64,000 bases of DNA from positions 1 through 64,000 of the forward strand of contig NZ_FXTJ01000001.1 in assembly GCF_900182545.1 (NCBI RefSeq). The letters are read 5' to 3'. Below are positions 9,077 through 19,332 of the stretch, in pieces (positions within the stretch are counted from its first letter, which is position 1; each line of letters begins with the position of its first letter). The translations under genes and the position numbers were made by a program. This stretch comes from Geodermatophilus aquaeductus. Its GTDB lineage: Bacteria > Actinomycetota > Actinomycetes > Mycobacteriales > Geodermatophilaceae. Below the pieces are notes generated by a model. The model saw only the letters and a program-made list of their open reading frames with translations. It made no database searches and was not told where the DNA came from.

Positions 9077-9972
9077 GAGCGGCCTCCGTGGCTGATCCGG
9101 TGGGCGATCGTGTCGGCCAGGATGTTGACGCTGTTGAGCAGCGGCTGGCCCTTCGCCCGCGAGTAGTCGGTGTAGAGGATGTGCACCGGGTGCTCGACCA
9201 CGCGCAGGTCGGGGCTGGTCAGCTGCTCCTCGAGCTCCGAGGCGTAGGCCATGCCGGTGTGCGAGAGCCGGATGCGCGCGGCGACGTCGCGGGTGATCAT
9301 CCGCAGGCCGTTGTGCGCGTCGGTGAGGCGGTGGCCGGACTTCCGGTTCATCACCTTGGTGGCCACGCGCAGGATGAACCGGCGCAGCGGGCTCATGGCG
9401 GTCCGCGAGTCGAGGAACCGCGAGCCCATGACGACGTCGTAGCCCTCGCGGATGCGCTCGATCATCGACAGCAGGTCCGACAGCTGGTGCTGGCCGTCGG
9501 CGTCGAAGCAGCCGATGTAGCGGGCGTCGGTGAAGCGCAGCGCGGCCTCGTAGCCGGTCTGCAGCGCACCGCCGGCACCGAGGTTGACCGGGTGGCTGAC
9601 GCGCAGCGCGCCGGCGGCGTCGATCTCGCGCGCCGAGGCGTCGGTGCTGGCGTCGTCGACGGCGATGACCGCCAGGCCCGCCTGCACGAGCTCCTCGATG
9701 ACCCCGCGGACGACGGTGGCCTCGTTGTAGACGCGCACGACCACGACCGTGTCGTCCCACGGCCCCGGTGCGCGCCCGTCGCGCTGGTCGGAGGTCGCCA
9801 GGTGCAGCTGCGGCTGGAGCCCCAGCTGTCCACGGTCGCCGTGCGCTGCAGCCATCGCCCGGGATGCTAGCCCGGTCAGGGCGGCCGGCCGGACCGGAGC
9901 CACCGCGGTCTGCGCGGACTCCCCTGTCGACGGCGCCGCGGTCGGCGCCTCCTCGGTACGGATGGCGGTCAC
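9073..9972 (-). CDS. GT2 glycosyltransferase, dolichyl/polyprenyl-phosphate sugar synthase type
   Basis: 299 residues from GTG 9972, or 260 from ATG 9855. The catalytic core starts near VVVRVYNEATVV and includes VDDAST, NLGAGGALQTGYEAA and the metal site CFDADGQHQ. It resembles DPM1-like enzymes that move a sugar from a nucleotide donor to polyprenyl phosphate at the inner membrane face. I prefer GTG 9972 because it overlaps the acyltransferase stop in a GTGA. The extra 39 residues are low-complexity, so the later ATG cannot be excluded. It forms an operon with DUF2304 downstream and the acyltransferase upstream. Confidence 0.85.
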   Translation of the reverse strand: MTAIRTEEAPTAAPSTGESAQTAVAPVRPAALTGLASRAMAAAHGDRGQLGLQPQLHLATSDQRDGRAPGPWDDTVVVVRVYNEATVVRGVIEELVQAGLAVIAVDDASTDASAREIDAAGALRVSHPVNLGAGGALQTGYEAALRFTDARYIGCFDADGQHQLSDLLSMIERIREGYDVVMGSRFLDSRTAMSPLRRFILRVATKVMNRKSGHRLTDAHNGLRMITRDVAARIRLSHTGMAYASELEEQLTSPDLRVVEHPVHILYTDYSRAKGQPLLNSVNILADTIAHRISHGGRS

Positions 9973-12056
9973 ACGAGCTCCTCGAACAGGAAGGGCGCCA
10001 GGCTGCGGCTGTACTGGGCGGTCAGGTGGTTGGCGTCCCAGTACACGACCGCTCCGCCGATCGCCGTGTAACAGGTCGTCTCGTCGCAGAACCAGTCGGT
10101 CAGGTCGACCAGGTGCAGGCCCGGCGCGGGGAACCGCTCGACGGCGAGGGTCGCCGCGTCGGGGACCACGGCCTCGGCGCGCGGCCGCGAGCAGGCCAGC
10201 GGGTCGCCGGGGTGGGCCTGCAGGCACTCGGGGACGTGCGGGAGGCCCGTCGTCGGGACGTCGCGGAGCACGTCGACCTCCAGGCCGGCGTCGAGCCAGG
10301 TCGACCAGGTGGCCGCGAAGCCCTCGACGCCCGCCTCGAGCGAGTCGGCGCCGGCGAAGGTGAACGCGGTCGTGAAGGAGGAGGTGACGACGGCGTCGAC
10401 GTCGTGGGAGGTCAGCCAGTCGGTGACCTGCCCGCCCCAGCGGGCGCAGCCGTCGGTGTCGGTGTCGGCGCCCTGGAAGGTGAGCACCCGCGCCTCGGTG
10501 ACCGGGCACGCGCCGCGCAGGATCTCGACGAGCTCCCAGTTCTGCTGCCGCGCGACCTCGTGCAGCGCGCCGCGCCAGTGCTCGGCGTGCGAGTCGCCGA
10601 CCAGCGCGACCCGCCGGGCCGGCGGCTCCGTGCCGAAGCGGCACGTGGTCACGTCGAGGTCGGTGTCGCTCTGCCCGCCCTCGGTCTGGCTGCACGCCGG
10701 GTCGGCGAACCACGGCTGGTCGTCCTCGGTCAGCGTGAGCGACGCGGGCGGCCCGTAGGTCTCGCCGCAGCCGCTCGCGCCGGGGGCCAGGGAGCCGGCG
10801 CCGAAGCAGGGGTCGTCCTGCGCCGCGGCCAGGGCGTCGCGCGCCTCGGCCTCGGCCACCGCGACCCGCTGGTACTGCCAGCCGGCGACACCGGAGACCA
10901 GCGCCATCGCCGCGACGGTGGCCACGCCGACCACCAGCGGCCGGCGCAGGCGGTCCCACCGCAGCGCCGGCTGCTCGACGAGCTGGCGGGTGCCCCAGGC
11001 GAGCACCAGCGCGGCCGCCAGGACGGCGATCTTGTCCAGGGTGGTCAGCGGCCGGGCGAGCGCGAACGGCGCCAGCACGATGAGCGGCCAGTGCCACAGG
11101 TAGACGGCGTAGGAGACGTCGCCGACGAACTGCGTGGGGCCGAAGGCGACCAGCCGCGACGACGGGTCGCGCGGCCCGGTGTCCCCCGCGGCGATGACGG
11201 CCGCGGTGCCCAGCACCGGCAGCAGCGCCAGGTACCCGGGGAACGGCGAGCCGCTGGTGAGCAGCACGGCGGCCACGGCGATCGCGGCGAAGCCGGCCCA
11301 GCGCAGCACCAGCGGGACGGCCGCGCCGACGTTCAGGAACGCGGAGAGCCGCCCGCCGGTCAGCGTCAGGGCGAGGATCGCGCCGACCCCGAGCTCCCAG
11401 ACGCGGGTCGGCGTCTGGAAGTAGGCGGCCGCGGGCTCGGTGGCCGTCCAGTACACCGACCAGGCCAGCGACGCGGCGGTGACCACCGTGATGCCCGGCA
11501 GCAGCAGCGAGCGGCGGGAGCGGGTGCGCCCGGCCAGCCAGACCAGCACCAGCACCAGCAGCGGCCAGACGGCGTAGAACTGCTCCTCCACCGACAGCGA
11601 CCAGTAGTGCTGCACGACCGAGGCGGCGTCCTGCGAGGCGGAGTAGTCGACCGCGCGGCCGGCCAGCGCCCAGTTCTGCACGTAGAAGGTGCTCGCCAGG
11701 ACGTCGCCGGCGGTCGCGGCCCAGCGGCTGACCGGCAGCAGCACGCTGGAGGCCAGCGCGGTGGCCAGCAGGACCAGCAGGGCCGCCGGCAGCAGCCGGC
11801 GGGCGCGCCGGGCGTAGAAGGACCGCAGCGACAGCGTCCCGGTCCGCTCCACCTCGCGCCGCAGGTGCGAGGTGATGAGGAAGCCGGAGATCACGAAGAA
11901 GACGTCGACCCCGACGTACCCGCCGGTCAACCGGTTCGGCCACAGGTGGTAGACGACCACCAGCAGGACGGCGAGGGCACGCAGCGCCTGGACCTCGGGC
12001 AGGAAGGTCCGCTCCCGGGGGGTCGCGGGCGCCTCGGGCGCGCGGAGCGTGAGCAC
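9969..12056 (-). CDS. Acyltransferase-3 with C-terminal SGNH domain (OafA-like)
   Basis: 695 residues. N-terminal AT3 domain with about ten TM helices: LPEVQALRALAV, the VYHLWPNRLTGGYVGVDVFF segment with its catalytic His, and YWSLSVEEQFY. A periplasmic linker follows, then an SGNH domain with VALVGDSHAEHW and the C-terminal YWDANHLT block carrying the Asp-x2-His pair. Such proteins O-acetylate or otherwise acylate exported glycans. GTG 12056 has GGAG 7 nt upstream. Genes for a polyprenyl-sugar synthase follow in the same operon, so the target is likely an envelope polysaccharide or glycolipid. Confidence 0.9.
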   Translation of the reverse strand: MLTLRAPEAPATPRERTFLPEVQALRALAVLLVVVYHLWPNRLTGGYVGVDVFFVISGFLITSHLRREVERTGTLSLRSFYARRARRLLPAALLVLLATALASSVLLPVSRWAATAGDVLASTFYVQNWALAGRAVDYSASQDAASVVQHYWSLSVEEQFYAVWPLLVLVLVWLAGRTRSRRSLLLPGITVVTAASLAWSVYWTATEPAAAYFQTPTRVWELGVGAILALTLTGGRLSAFLNVGAAVPLVLRWAGFAAIAVAAVLLTSGSPFPGYLALLPVLGTAAVIAAGDTGPRDPSSRLVAFGPTQFVGDVSYAVYLWHWPLIVLAPFALARPLTTLDKIAVLAAALVLAWGTRQLVEQPALRWDRLRRPLVVGVATVAAMALVSGVAGWQYQRVAVAEAEARDALAAAQDDPCFGAGSLAPGASGCGETYGPPASLTLTEDDQPWFADPACSQTEGGQSDTDLDVTTCRFGTEPPARRVALVGDSHAEHWRGALHEVARQQNWELVEILRGACPVTEARVLTFQGADTDTDGCARWGGQVTDWLTSHDVDAVVTSSFTTAFTFAGADSLEAGVEGFAATWSTWLDAGLEVDVLRDVPTTGLPHVPECLQAHPGDPLACSRPRAEAVVPDAATLAVERFPAPGLHLVDLTDWFCDETTCYTAIGGAVVYWDANHLTAQYSRSLAPFLFEELV

Positions 12057-12169
12057 TGGGGTTCTCCGTGGAGGGTGGGGCCGTCGGCGGCGGTCGGGGG
12101 GCGCCGGAACAGGCGGCCCCGGCCACGGTAACGGCGACCGGCACTCCGACGGGGACGCCGACGGTGTGG

Positions 12170-12189
12170 GTGTGACGGAAGGGTCACAC
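12170..12189. promoter_or_regulatory. Perfect 7-bp inverted repeat GTGTGAC-N6-GTCACAC
   Basis: The arms are at 12170-12176 and 12183-12189, between the manC stop and the acyltransferase start. It looks like a dimer operator. Read as TGTGA-N8-TCACA it has 2 nt too many for a CRP/GlxR site. The half-site matches the GTCACAC boxes upstream of other envelope genes here. Confidence 0.35.
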
Positions 12190-12222
12190 GCGCCGCGTGC
12201 GCGCTCGGAGCTCCCCGGACGG

Positions 12223-13323
12223 TCAGCTGAAGCGCGCGCCGTGCCGTTCCTCGACGGCGCCCAGCAGCTGCTTGACCCGCTCGGCGTCGGACACCGGGCA
12301 CACCATCGTGACGTCGGCGGTGGCCACGACGACGCTGTCCCGGACGCCGACGAGGGCCACCAGGTGCTCCGGGTCGTCGCTGAAGACGATGTTGCCCGCG
12401 CTGTCGAGGGTCACCGCCAGCCCGCCGACCGCGTTGCCGTCGGCGGCGGCCAGCGTCTGCGCCAGCGCGGGCCAGGAGCCGACGTCGAGCCAGTCGACGT
12501 CGAGGTCGGCGACCAGCACCCGGCCGGGCTCGGTGGCCGCGGGCTCGAGGACGGCGTAGTCGACGCTGGTCTTCGGCAGCGCGGGGAACACCTCGGCGAG
12601 GACGGCGTCGCGCCCGGGGCCGGCGGCGGCCGCCACGACGCGGTCGAGGCCCGCGGCCGTGGCGGGCAGGTGGTCGGCGAGCGCGTCGAGCACGGTGCGC
12701 GCCCGCCAGACGAACATCCCCGAGTTCCACAGGTACTCGCCCGAGGCCAGGTAGCCCTCGGCGGTGGCGCGGTCGGGCTTCTCCTTGAACGCGGCGGCCT
12801 CGGCCACCCCCGGCACCTCGATGGCCGCACCGCGGCGCACGTAGCCGAAGCCGGTGGCCGGGGCGGTGGGCCGGATGCCGAGGGTGACCAGCGCCCGGGG
12901 CCGCGCGGCCAGGGCGTCGAAGGCGGTGGTCAGCGCCGCGGCGAACCGCTCGACCGGCCGGATGACGTGGTCGGCGCTGACGACGGCGAGCTCGGCGTCG
13001 GGGTCGGCCTCGGCCACCAGGGCGGCGGCCAGCCCGACGGCGTTGGCGGTGTCGCGGGCGACCGGCTCGAGCACCAGCCGGTCCGGGCGCAGCCGCGGCA
13101 GGGCGGCCTGCACCTGCGCGCCGTAGCGCGCCGCGGTGCACACCCAGATCCGCTCGGCCGGGAGCACCGCCTCCAGCCGGGCGAACGCCTCGGCCAGCAG
13201 GCTGTGGGCGCCGTCCCCCGTGTCGTCCTGGATGACGTCGAGCAGCTGCTTGGGCCGGGCGGCGCGCGACAGCGGCCACAGCCGCGTGCCCGACCCGCCG
13301 GCCATGACCACCGCGTGCCTCAT
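12223..13323 (-). CDS. manC: Mannose-1-phosphate guanylyltransferase
   Basis: 366 residues, a single-domain GDP-mannose pyrophosphorylase (no C-terminal isomerase domain). MAGGSGTRLWPLSR at 7-20 is the nucleotide loop, PKQLL carries the catalytic Lys, and SADHVI, TGFGYV, FKEKPD, WNSGMF and DVGSW are all present. Supplies GDP-mannose for mannosyl glycans and lipids. It corresponds to Rv3264c (named manB or manC). ATG 13323 overlaps the stop of the wbbL-like gene in an ATGA, so the two are co-translated as in mycobacteria. Confidence 0.93.
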   Translation of the reverse strand: MRHAVVMAGGSGTRLWPLSRAARPKQLLDVIQDDTGDGAHSLLAEAFARLEAVLPAERIWVCTAARYGAQVQAALPRLRPDRLVLEPVARDTANAVGLAAALVAEADPDAELAVVSADHVIRPVERFAAALTTAFDALAARPRALVTLGIRPTAPATGFGYVRRGAAIEVPGVAEAAAFKEKPDRATAEGYLASGEYLWNSGMFVWRARTVLDALADHLPATAAGLDRVVAAAAGPGRDAVLAEVFPALPKTSVDYAVLEPAATEPGRVLVADLDVDWLDVGSWPALAQTLAAADGNAVGGLAVTLDSAGNIVFSDDPEHLVALVGVRDSVVVATADVTMVCPVSDAERVKQLLGAVEERHGARFS

Positions 13324-14249
13324 GCCCGTGCCCCCCGGTTGCCGCGGCCGACGCCCTCGGCGCGGCGCTGGAAGCGGGCCCCGGCGGCCACCCGCCCGCT
13401 GACGTAGGAGAGCAGCATCCGCGCGCCGAGGCCGGCCCGCAGCGCCGTCCGCAGCGGGACGTGCCGCCGTCCCGGGTACTGGCCCGACAGGTACCGCAGC
13501 GCGCTGGTGTGGTGCACCCGCTGCATCCGGTGCGGCTCCCGGCGGGTGGCGTGCCCGCCCTCGTGCACGACGACCGCCGTCGGCGCGTACACGTGCAGGT
13601 AGCCGGCGCGGCCCAGCCGCTCGGCGAGGTCGACGTCCTCGAAGTACATGAAGTAGCCCGGGTCGAACCCGCCGACCGCGGCGAACGCCTCGAGGTCGAC
13701 GAGGAAGCAGGAGCCCGACAGCCAGCCGGCGGTGCGCTCGCGCGGCGCCTCGCGCTCGCGGCGGTAGCGCGCCGTCCACGGGTTGCCCGGCCAGGCCCAG
13801 CCGAGCAGCGCGTGTCCCGCGCCGGTGGACAGCCGCGGCAGGTCGCGCGCCGAGGGGTAGAGCTCGCCCTCGGGGGTGCGGATGGCCGGGCCCACGGTGG
13901 CGGCGCGGGGCCACCGGCCGGCGACGGCGAGCAGCTCGTCGACGGCGCCGGGCTCGAAGCGGACGTCGGGGTTGGCCACCAGGGCGTACCGGCCCGGGGC
14001 GCCGGCCAGCCCGGCGTTGACGGCGGCGCCGTAGCCGACGTTGCCGCCGGTGCGCAGCAGCCGCACCTGCGGGTGGCGCGCGGTGACCTGCTCGGGGACG
14101 CCGTCGGTGGAGCCGTTGTCGGCGAGGACGACGTCGACCGGCCGGGTGGTGGCCTCGGCCAGCGAGGTCACGAAGCCCTCGAGCGCCTCCCCCGGCGAGT
14201 ACGTCACCGCCACCACGCGCAGCGGGAGGACGTCGAAGGAGCCGGGCAC
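13320..14249 (-). CDS. wbbL: dTDP-rhamnose:decaprenyl-PP-GlcNAc rhamnosyltransferase WbbL
   Basis: 309 residues, a GT2 enzyme without TM helices. VVAVTYSPG begins the GT-A fold, VLADNGSTDG is the UDP/TDP site, VANPDVRFEPG holds the DxD-type metal site, and SGSCFLVDLEAF plus FMYFEDVDLAERL is the rhamnosyltransferase signature. Adds L-rhamnose to the lipid-linked GlcNAc that starts the arabinogalactan linker unit. Position before manC and orientation match Rv3265c. The start is GTG 14249; no strong Shine-Dalgarno is visible. Divergent from glf across 183 bases that contain GTGTGACCC at 14332. Confidence 0.9.
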   Translation of the reverse strand: MPGSFDVLPLRVVAVTYSPGEALEGFVTSLAEATTRPVDVVLADNGSTDGVPEQVTARHPQVRLLRTGGNVGYGAAVNAGLAGAPGRYALVANPDVRFEPGAVDELLAVAGRWPRAATVGPAIRTPEGELYPSARDLPRLSTGAGHALLGWAWPGNPWTARYRREREAPRERTAGWLSGSCFLVDLEAFAAVGGFDPGYFMYFEDVDLAERLGRAGYLHVYAPTAVVVHEGGHATRREPHRMQRVHHTSALRYLSGQYPGRRHVPLRTALRAGLGARMLLSYVSGRVAAGARFQRRAEGVGRGNRGARA

Positions 14250-14399
14250 GGGGCGACTGTAGAAGGCGCGCCATGGCCCGGCGCGCGGCGGCGGGCGTCC
14301 GGTGTGCGGTGGCGGGCGTCCGGCGGGCCGCGTGTGACCCCTGGGACGTGGGGGACGGTCCCGTCACGAAAACCGTGCCGCACCCCGCCGGCGGCCTGA

Positions 14400-15620
<1,221 letters not shown>

Positions 15621-15640
15621 CAGCGAGGACTGACCCCGCC

Positions 15641-17587
15641 ATGACGACGACGCACTCGCCGGTCTCCCCGGAGCGGGTGAGCGAGCTCTCGGCCGAGGAC
15701 CTGGCCTCCGGCAAGGCGGTCACCCTCCTCCAGAGGGTGATCCTCCCGCGAGCCGGTGACCCCCTCAAGGTCCGCTCGCTCTACGTCGACGAGGACCGCA
15801 CCACGCGCGTGCGGTCGGCGTCGCGCGCGGACGCCACGGTGGCGGCCGGCCACGAGGTCTCCTTCGCCACCTACTTCAACGCGTTCCCCGCCAGCTACTG
15901 GCGGCGGTGGACGGTGCTGCGCCAGGTCGTCCTCGGGATGACCCTCTCCGGCCCGGGGCGCATCGACGTCTACCGGTCCAAGGCCGACGGCAGCATCATC
16001 CACGTCACCGGCGCCACCACCACGGGCGAGGACCGCCGCCTGGAGTTCGAGCTGGACCTGACGCCGTTCGAGGACGGCGGCTGGTACTGGTTCGACGTCA
16101 CCGCCGACGACGCGCCGCTGACCGTCCGGGACGCCGCGTGGTCCGCCGCCCAGGCGCCCGAGCGGGAGGCCCGCCTCTCGATCGGCATCTGCACGTTCAA
16201 CCGTCCGGACGACTGCGTCGCCGCGCTGCAGGCGCTGGCCGGCGACGACGTCGTGCGGGAGCAGATCTCCACCGTCATCGTGGCCGACCAGGGCAACAAG
16301 AAGGTCCGCGACGCGGCCGGCTTCGCCGCCGCCGAGGAGGGCCTCGCCGGCCGCCTGCGGCTGGTCGAGCAGGGCAACCTCGGCGGCAGCGGCGGCTTCT
16401 CCCGCACGATGTACGAGAGCCTCGTCCACACCGACGCCACCCACCACCTGCTGCTCGACGACGACGTCCAGATCGAGCCGGACAGCATCGCCCGCGTCTT
16501 CGCCTTCGCCCGCTTCACCAAGACGCCGATGGTCGTCGGCGGCCAGATGCTGGCCCTGCAGGACCGCTCGGTGCTGCACACCATGGGTGAGGTCGTGGCC
16601 CCGGACAAGTTCTTCTGGCGGGCGGCGCCGAACACCGACTACGCGCACGACTTCGCCAAGAAGAGCCTGCGCAAGTCCGAGGACCTGCACCGCCGGGTGG
16701 ACGTCGACTACACCGGCTGGTGGATGTGCCTGATCCCCCGCGAGGCGCTCGAGCGGCTGGGCTTCGCGCTGCCGGTCTTCATCAAGTGGGACGACGCCGA
16801 GTACGGCATCCGCGCCCGCGAGAACGGCTTCCCCGTGGCGACCCTGCCCGGCGTCGCCGTCTGGCACCTGTCGTGGAGCGACAAGGACGACACCGCGGGC
16901 TGGCAGGCCTACTTCCACACGCGCAACCGCCTCGTCGCCGCCGCGCTGCACAGCCAGTACAAGCGCGGCGGGACGCTGCTGCGGGACACCTTCAAGTTCG
17001 ACCTGAAGTTCCTGATCATGCTCCAGTACGCGACGGCGGCGCTGCACCACCGGGCCTACGACGACTTCCTCGCCGGCCCCGACCGGCTGTTCCCGCTGCT
17101 GCCGACGGCCCTGCCCACGGCGCTGGAGCACCAGGGCGACTTCCCCGACGGGGTCGTCCTGCCCTCGTCGTCGGACCTGCCGATGCCGTCGATGGGCGCG
17201 GTCAAGGCGGAGCGGTTCATGAAGCCGCCGACGACCCCGGTCACCATCGGCCGGACCCTGCTGGGTGCACTGGCGCACAACCTGCGCAAGCCCAAGCCGG
17301 ACGCCCAGGAGCGGCCGGAGCTCAACATCAGCGCGCAGGACGCCCGGTGGTTCCTGCTGTCCCGGCTCGACAGCGCGACGGTCGGCACCGCCGACGGCCG
17401 CGGCGTCACCTTCCGGCGCCGCGAGCCGCAGACGTTCTGGCGGATGCTGCGGCACTCCATCCGCGTGCACGCCCGGCTCTACCGCGAGTTCCCCGCGCTG
17501 GCCGAGCAGTACCGCGCCCACCTCGGTGACCTCACCTCGCCGGAGAGCTGGGCGAAGGCGTTCGGCGCCGAGGACGCCCGGCGCTGA
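15641..17587 (+). CDS. glfT2: Galactofuranosyltransferase GlfT2
   Basis: 648 residues against about 637 for the mycobacterial enzyme. Domain order is as known: an N-terminal beta-sandwich (to about 170), the GT-A catalytic domain starting IGICTFNRPDDC, and a helical C-terminal domain. The metal-binding DDD is at 273-275, the WDDAEYG catalytic segment at 382-388, and the metal His in VWHLSW at 408. Polymerises alternating beta-1,5 and beta-1,6 galactofuranose onto the lipid-linked linker on the inner membrane face. GAGGA lies 11 nt before ATG 15641. A 25-bp hairpin terminates it. Confidence 0.96.
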   Translation: MTTTHSPVSPERVSELSAEDLASGKAVTLLQRVILPRAGDPLKVRSLYVDEDRTTRVRSASRADATVAAGHEVSFATYFNAFPASYWRRWTVLRQVVLGMTLSGPGRIDVYRSKADGSIIHVTGATTTGEDRRLEFELDLTPFEDGGWYWFDVTADDAPLTVRDAAWSAAQAPEREARLSIGICTFNRPDDCVAALQALAGDDVVREQISTVIVADQGNKKVRDAAGFAAAEEGLAGRLRLVEQGNLGGSGGFSRTMYESLVHTDATHHLLLDDDVQIEPDSIARVFAFARFTKTPMVVGGQMLALQDRSVLHTMGEVVAPDKFFWRAAPNTDYAHDFAKKSLRKSEDLHRRVDVDYTGWWMCLIPREALERLGFALPVFIKWDDAEYGIRARENGFPVATLPGVAVWHLSWSDKDDTAGWQAYFHTRNRLVAAALHSQYKRGGTLLRDTFKFDLKFLIMLQYATAALHHRAYDDFLAGPDRLFPLLPTALPTALEHQGDFPDGVVLPSSSDLPMPSMGAVKAERFMKPPTTPVTIGRTLLGALAHNLRKPKPDAQERPELNISAQDARWFLLSRLDSATVGTADGRGVTFRRREPQTFWRMLRHSIRVHARLYREFPALAEQYRAHLGDLTSPESWAKAFGAEDARR

Positions 17588-17590
17588 CGA

Positions 17591-17644
17591 CGCAGACGAC
17601 AGAGGGCCCCGCACCGGTCGGTGCGGGGCCCTCTGTCGTCTGCG
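17591..17644. terminator. Bidirectional 25-bp hairpin between glfT2 and glfT1
   Basis: Perfect 25-bp arms (17591-17615 and 17620-17644) flank a 4-nt loop. It starts 4 nt after the glfT2 stop and ends 4 nt before the glfT1 stop, so it can serve both convergent operons. Confidence 0.85.
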
Positions 17645-17647
17645 GCC

Positions 17648-18553
17648 CTACGGGCGGGTGAGACGCTCGCGGCGGCCGGCGCGGGTCAGCCTCCGCCACT
17701 CCCGCCAGCCGGCGCGGTCGCGGCGGGAGACGAGGAAGAACCAGCCGAAGCGGACGGTCTCCAGCGGCCGCAGCCAGCGCATGCCGGGCTGGGCCATGAG
17801 GTAGCCGCGGTTGCGGTAGGTGAAGTACCGCTTGACCTCGTCGGCGGGGTACTGCGCCGACAGCCGCCCGCCGAGGATCGGCGCGAACTCCGTCGTCCCC
17901 TCGGGGTGCAGGTAGGCCGCCTGCGGGCAGGTGCCGAAGCGCAGGCCCGCGCGCAGCATCCGGCGGTGGATCTCGGTCTCGTCGCCGCGGAAGAACAGCC
18001 GGTAGTCCGGGACGCCGACGACGTCGAGCGCCTCGGCGCGGAACAGGGCGCCGTTGAACAGCGAGGCGTAGCTCGGCAACAGGTCCAGGCCGTCGAAGTC
18101 GCTGCGGCGGCGGCGCCAGGTGAGGCCGCGGCGCAGCGGGAAGGCCAGCCGGTCGGGGTCGGCGAGGTCGGTGACCAGCGGGCTGACCTCGGCCAGCCCG
18201 TGCCGCTCCGCGGCGGCCAGCAGCGTGGCCAGGACCGTCTCGTCGGCGGGCCGGCCGTCGTCGTCGGCGCACCAGACCCAGTCCGCGCCGAGCGCGAGGG
18301 CGTGCAGCATGCCGTAGGCGAAGCCGCCGGCGCCGCCGAGGTTGCGCCGGCTGGGCAGGTGGGTGGCCGGCAGCCCGCTGGCGGCGACGACGTCGGCGGC
18401 CGAGCGGTCCGGGCCGTTGTCGACGACGACGACGTGGTCGACGCGGCGGGTCTGGGTGGCGATCGCGGCCAGGCTCTGCGCGAGCAGCTCCCGGCGGTGC
18501 CGGGTCACGACGACCGCGACGACGCACTCCCCCGCCGGGCTCTTCGCCGTCAC
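17648..18553 (-). CDS. glfT1: Galactofuranosyltransferase GlfT1
   Basis: 301 residues against about 304 for Rv3782. VAVVVTRHRRELLAQSL opens the GT2 fold, NLGGAGGFAYGM is the donor site, and the metal-binding DDD is at 97-99 (CADDDGRP). FFRGDETEIHRRMLRAG is the acceptor/catalytic region. Adds the first galactofuranose residues to the rhamnosyl-GlcNAc linker. GTG 18553 overlaps the Wzt stop in a GTGA. Genomic order wzm-wzt-glfT1 suggests that priming and export are made together. Confidence 0.92.
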   Translation of the reverse strand: MTAKSPAGECVVAVVVTRHRRELLAQSLAAIATQTRRVDHVVVVDNGPDRSAADVVAASGLPATHLPSRRNLGGAGGFAYGMLHALALGADWVWCADDDGRPADETVLATLLAAAERHGLAEVSPLVTDLADPDRLAFPLRRGLTWRRRRSDFDGLDLLPSYASLFNGALFRAEALDVVGVPDYRLFFRGDETEIHRRMLRAGLRFGTCPQAAYLHPEGTTEFAPILGGRLSAQYPADEVKRYFTYRNRGYLMAQPGMRWLRPLETVRFGWFFLVSRRDRAGWREWRRLTRAGRRERLTRP

Positions 18554-19332
18554 GCGGGCAGGCCCTTGTAGGCGCGCAGCACCTCGTTGAGCTCGCCCTG
18601 CATCTTGATCTGCCCGTGCTCCATCCAGATGGCGGTGTCGCACAGCTCGCGCAGGAACTCGTCGGAGTGCGAGGCGAACACGAGCAGGCCGGAGCGCTCA
18701 ACCAGCTCGACCAGCCGCTGCTTGGACTTCTCCAGGAACGCGGCGTCGACCGCGCCGATGCCCTCGTCGAGCAGCAGGATCTCCGGGTCGATGCTGGTGA
18801 CCACCCCGAGGGCCAGGCGCACGCGCATGCCGGTGGAGTAGGTGCGCAGCGGCATCCGCAGGAAGTCGCCGAGCTCGGTGAAGTCGGCGATGTCGTCGAC
18901 CCGCTGCTCCATCTGCTTGCGGCTCATCCCGAGGAACAGGCCGCGGATCATGATGTTCTCGAGGCCGGAGATCTCCGGGTCCATGCCCACGCCGAGGTCG
19001 AACACCGGCGCGACGCGGCCGCGGACCTCGGCGATGCCGCGGGTCGGCTCGTAGATGCCCGACAGCAGCCGCAGCAGCGTGGACTTGCCGGCGCCGTTGT
19101 GGCCGACCAGGCCGACGCGCGCCCCGTGCTCGAGGCTGACGGTGATGTCCCGCAGCGCCTCGATGACCGGCACCTTGGCGCCGCTGTCGATGTTGCCGCC
19201 GACCAGGCCCATGACGGTCTTCTTCAGCGACCGGCTCTTGGCGTCGAAGATCGGGAAGTCGACGCAGGCGTCCTTGGTCGTGATGCTGACCGGCGCGCTG
19301 GTGGTCGCCGTGCTGTCGTCGTTCACGCTCAC
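18550..19332 (-). CDS. wzt: ABC transporter ATPase Wzt, galactan/lipid-linked glycan export
   Basis: 260 residues. Walker A GHNGAGKST at 77-85, signature YSTGMRVRLAL, Walker B ILLLDEG, and the H-loop FASHSDEF. The short form without a C-terminal carbohydrate-binding domain matches Rv3781. With the Wzm permease it is expected to flip the lipid-linked galactan. GTG 19332 overlaps the wzm stop by 4 nt (GTGA); GTG 19326 is also possible. The N-terminal 40 residues before the ATPase core, including VDFPIFDAKSRSLKK, are typical of this transporter class. Confidence 0.92.
   Translation of the reverse strand: MSVNDDSTATTSAPVSITTKDACVDFPIFDAKSRSLKKTVMGLVGGNIDSGAKVPVIEALRDITVSLEHGARVGLVGHNGAGKSTLLRLLSGIYEPTRGIAEVRGRVAPVFDLGVGMDPEISGLENIMIRGLFLGMSRKQMEQRVDDIADFTELGDFLRMPLRTYSTGMRVRLALGVVTSIDPEILLLDEGIGAVDAAFLEKSKQRLVELVERSGLLVFASHSDEFLRELCDTAIWMEHGQIKMQGELNEVLRAYKGLPA

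Noticed and set aside
12170..12189. CRP/GlxR operator
   Set aside because: The half-sites TGTGA and TCACA are 8 nt apart instead of 6, so it does not fit the consensus. Kept only as an unassigned inverted repeat.
7800..14250. Horizontally acquired island for the glycan genes between rmlA and wbbL
   Set aside because: No integrase, tRNA or insertion sequence is seen, and base and codon usage look like the flanks. The genes could have moved, but nothing in the sequence shows it.
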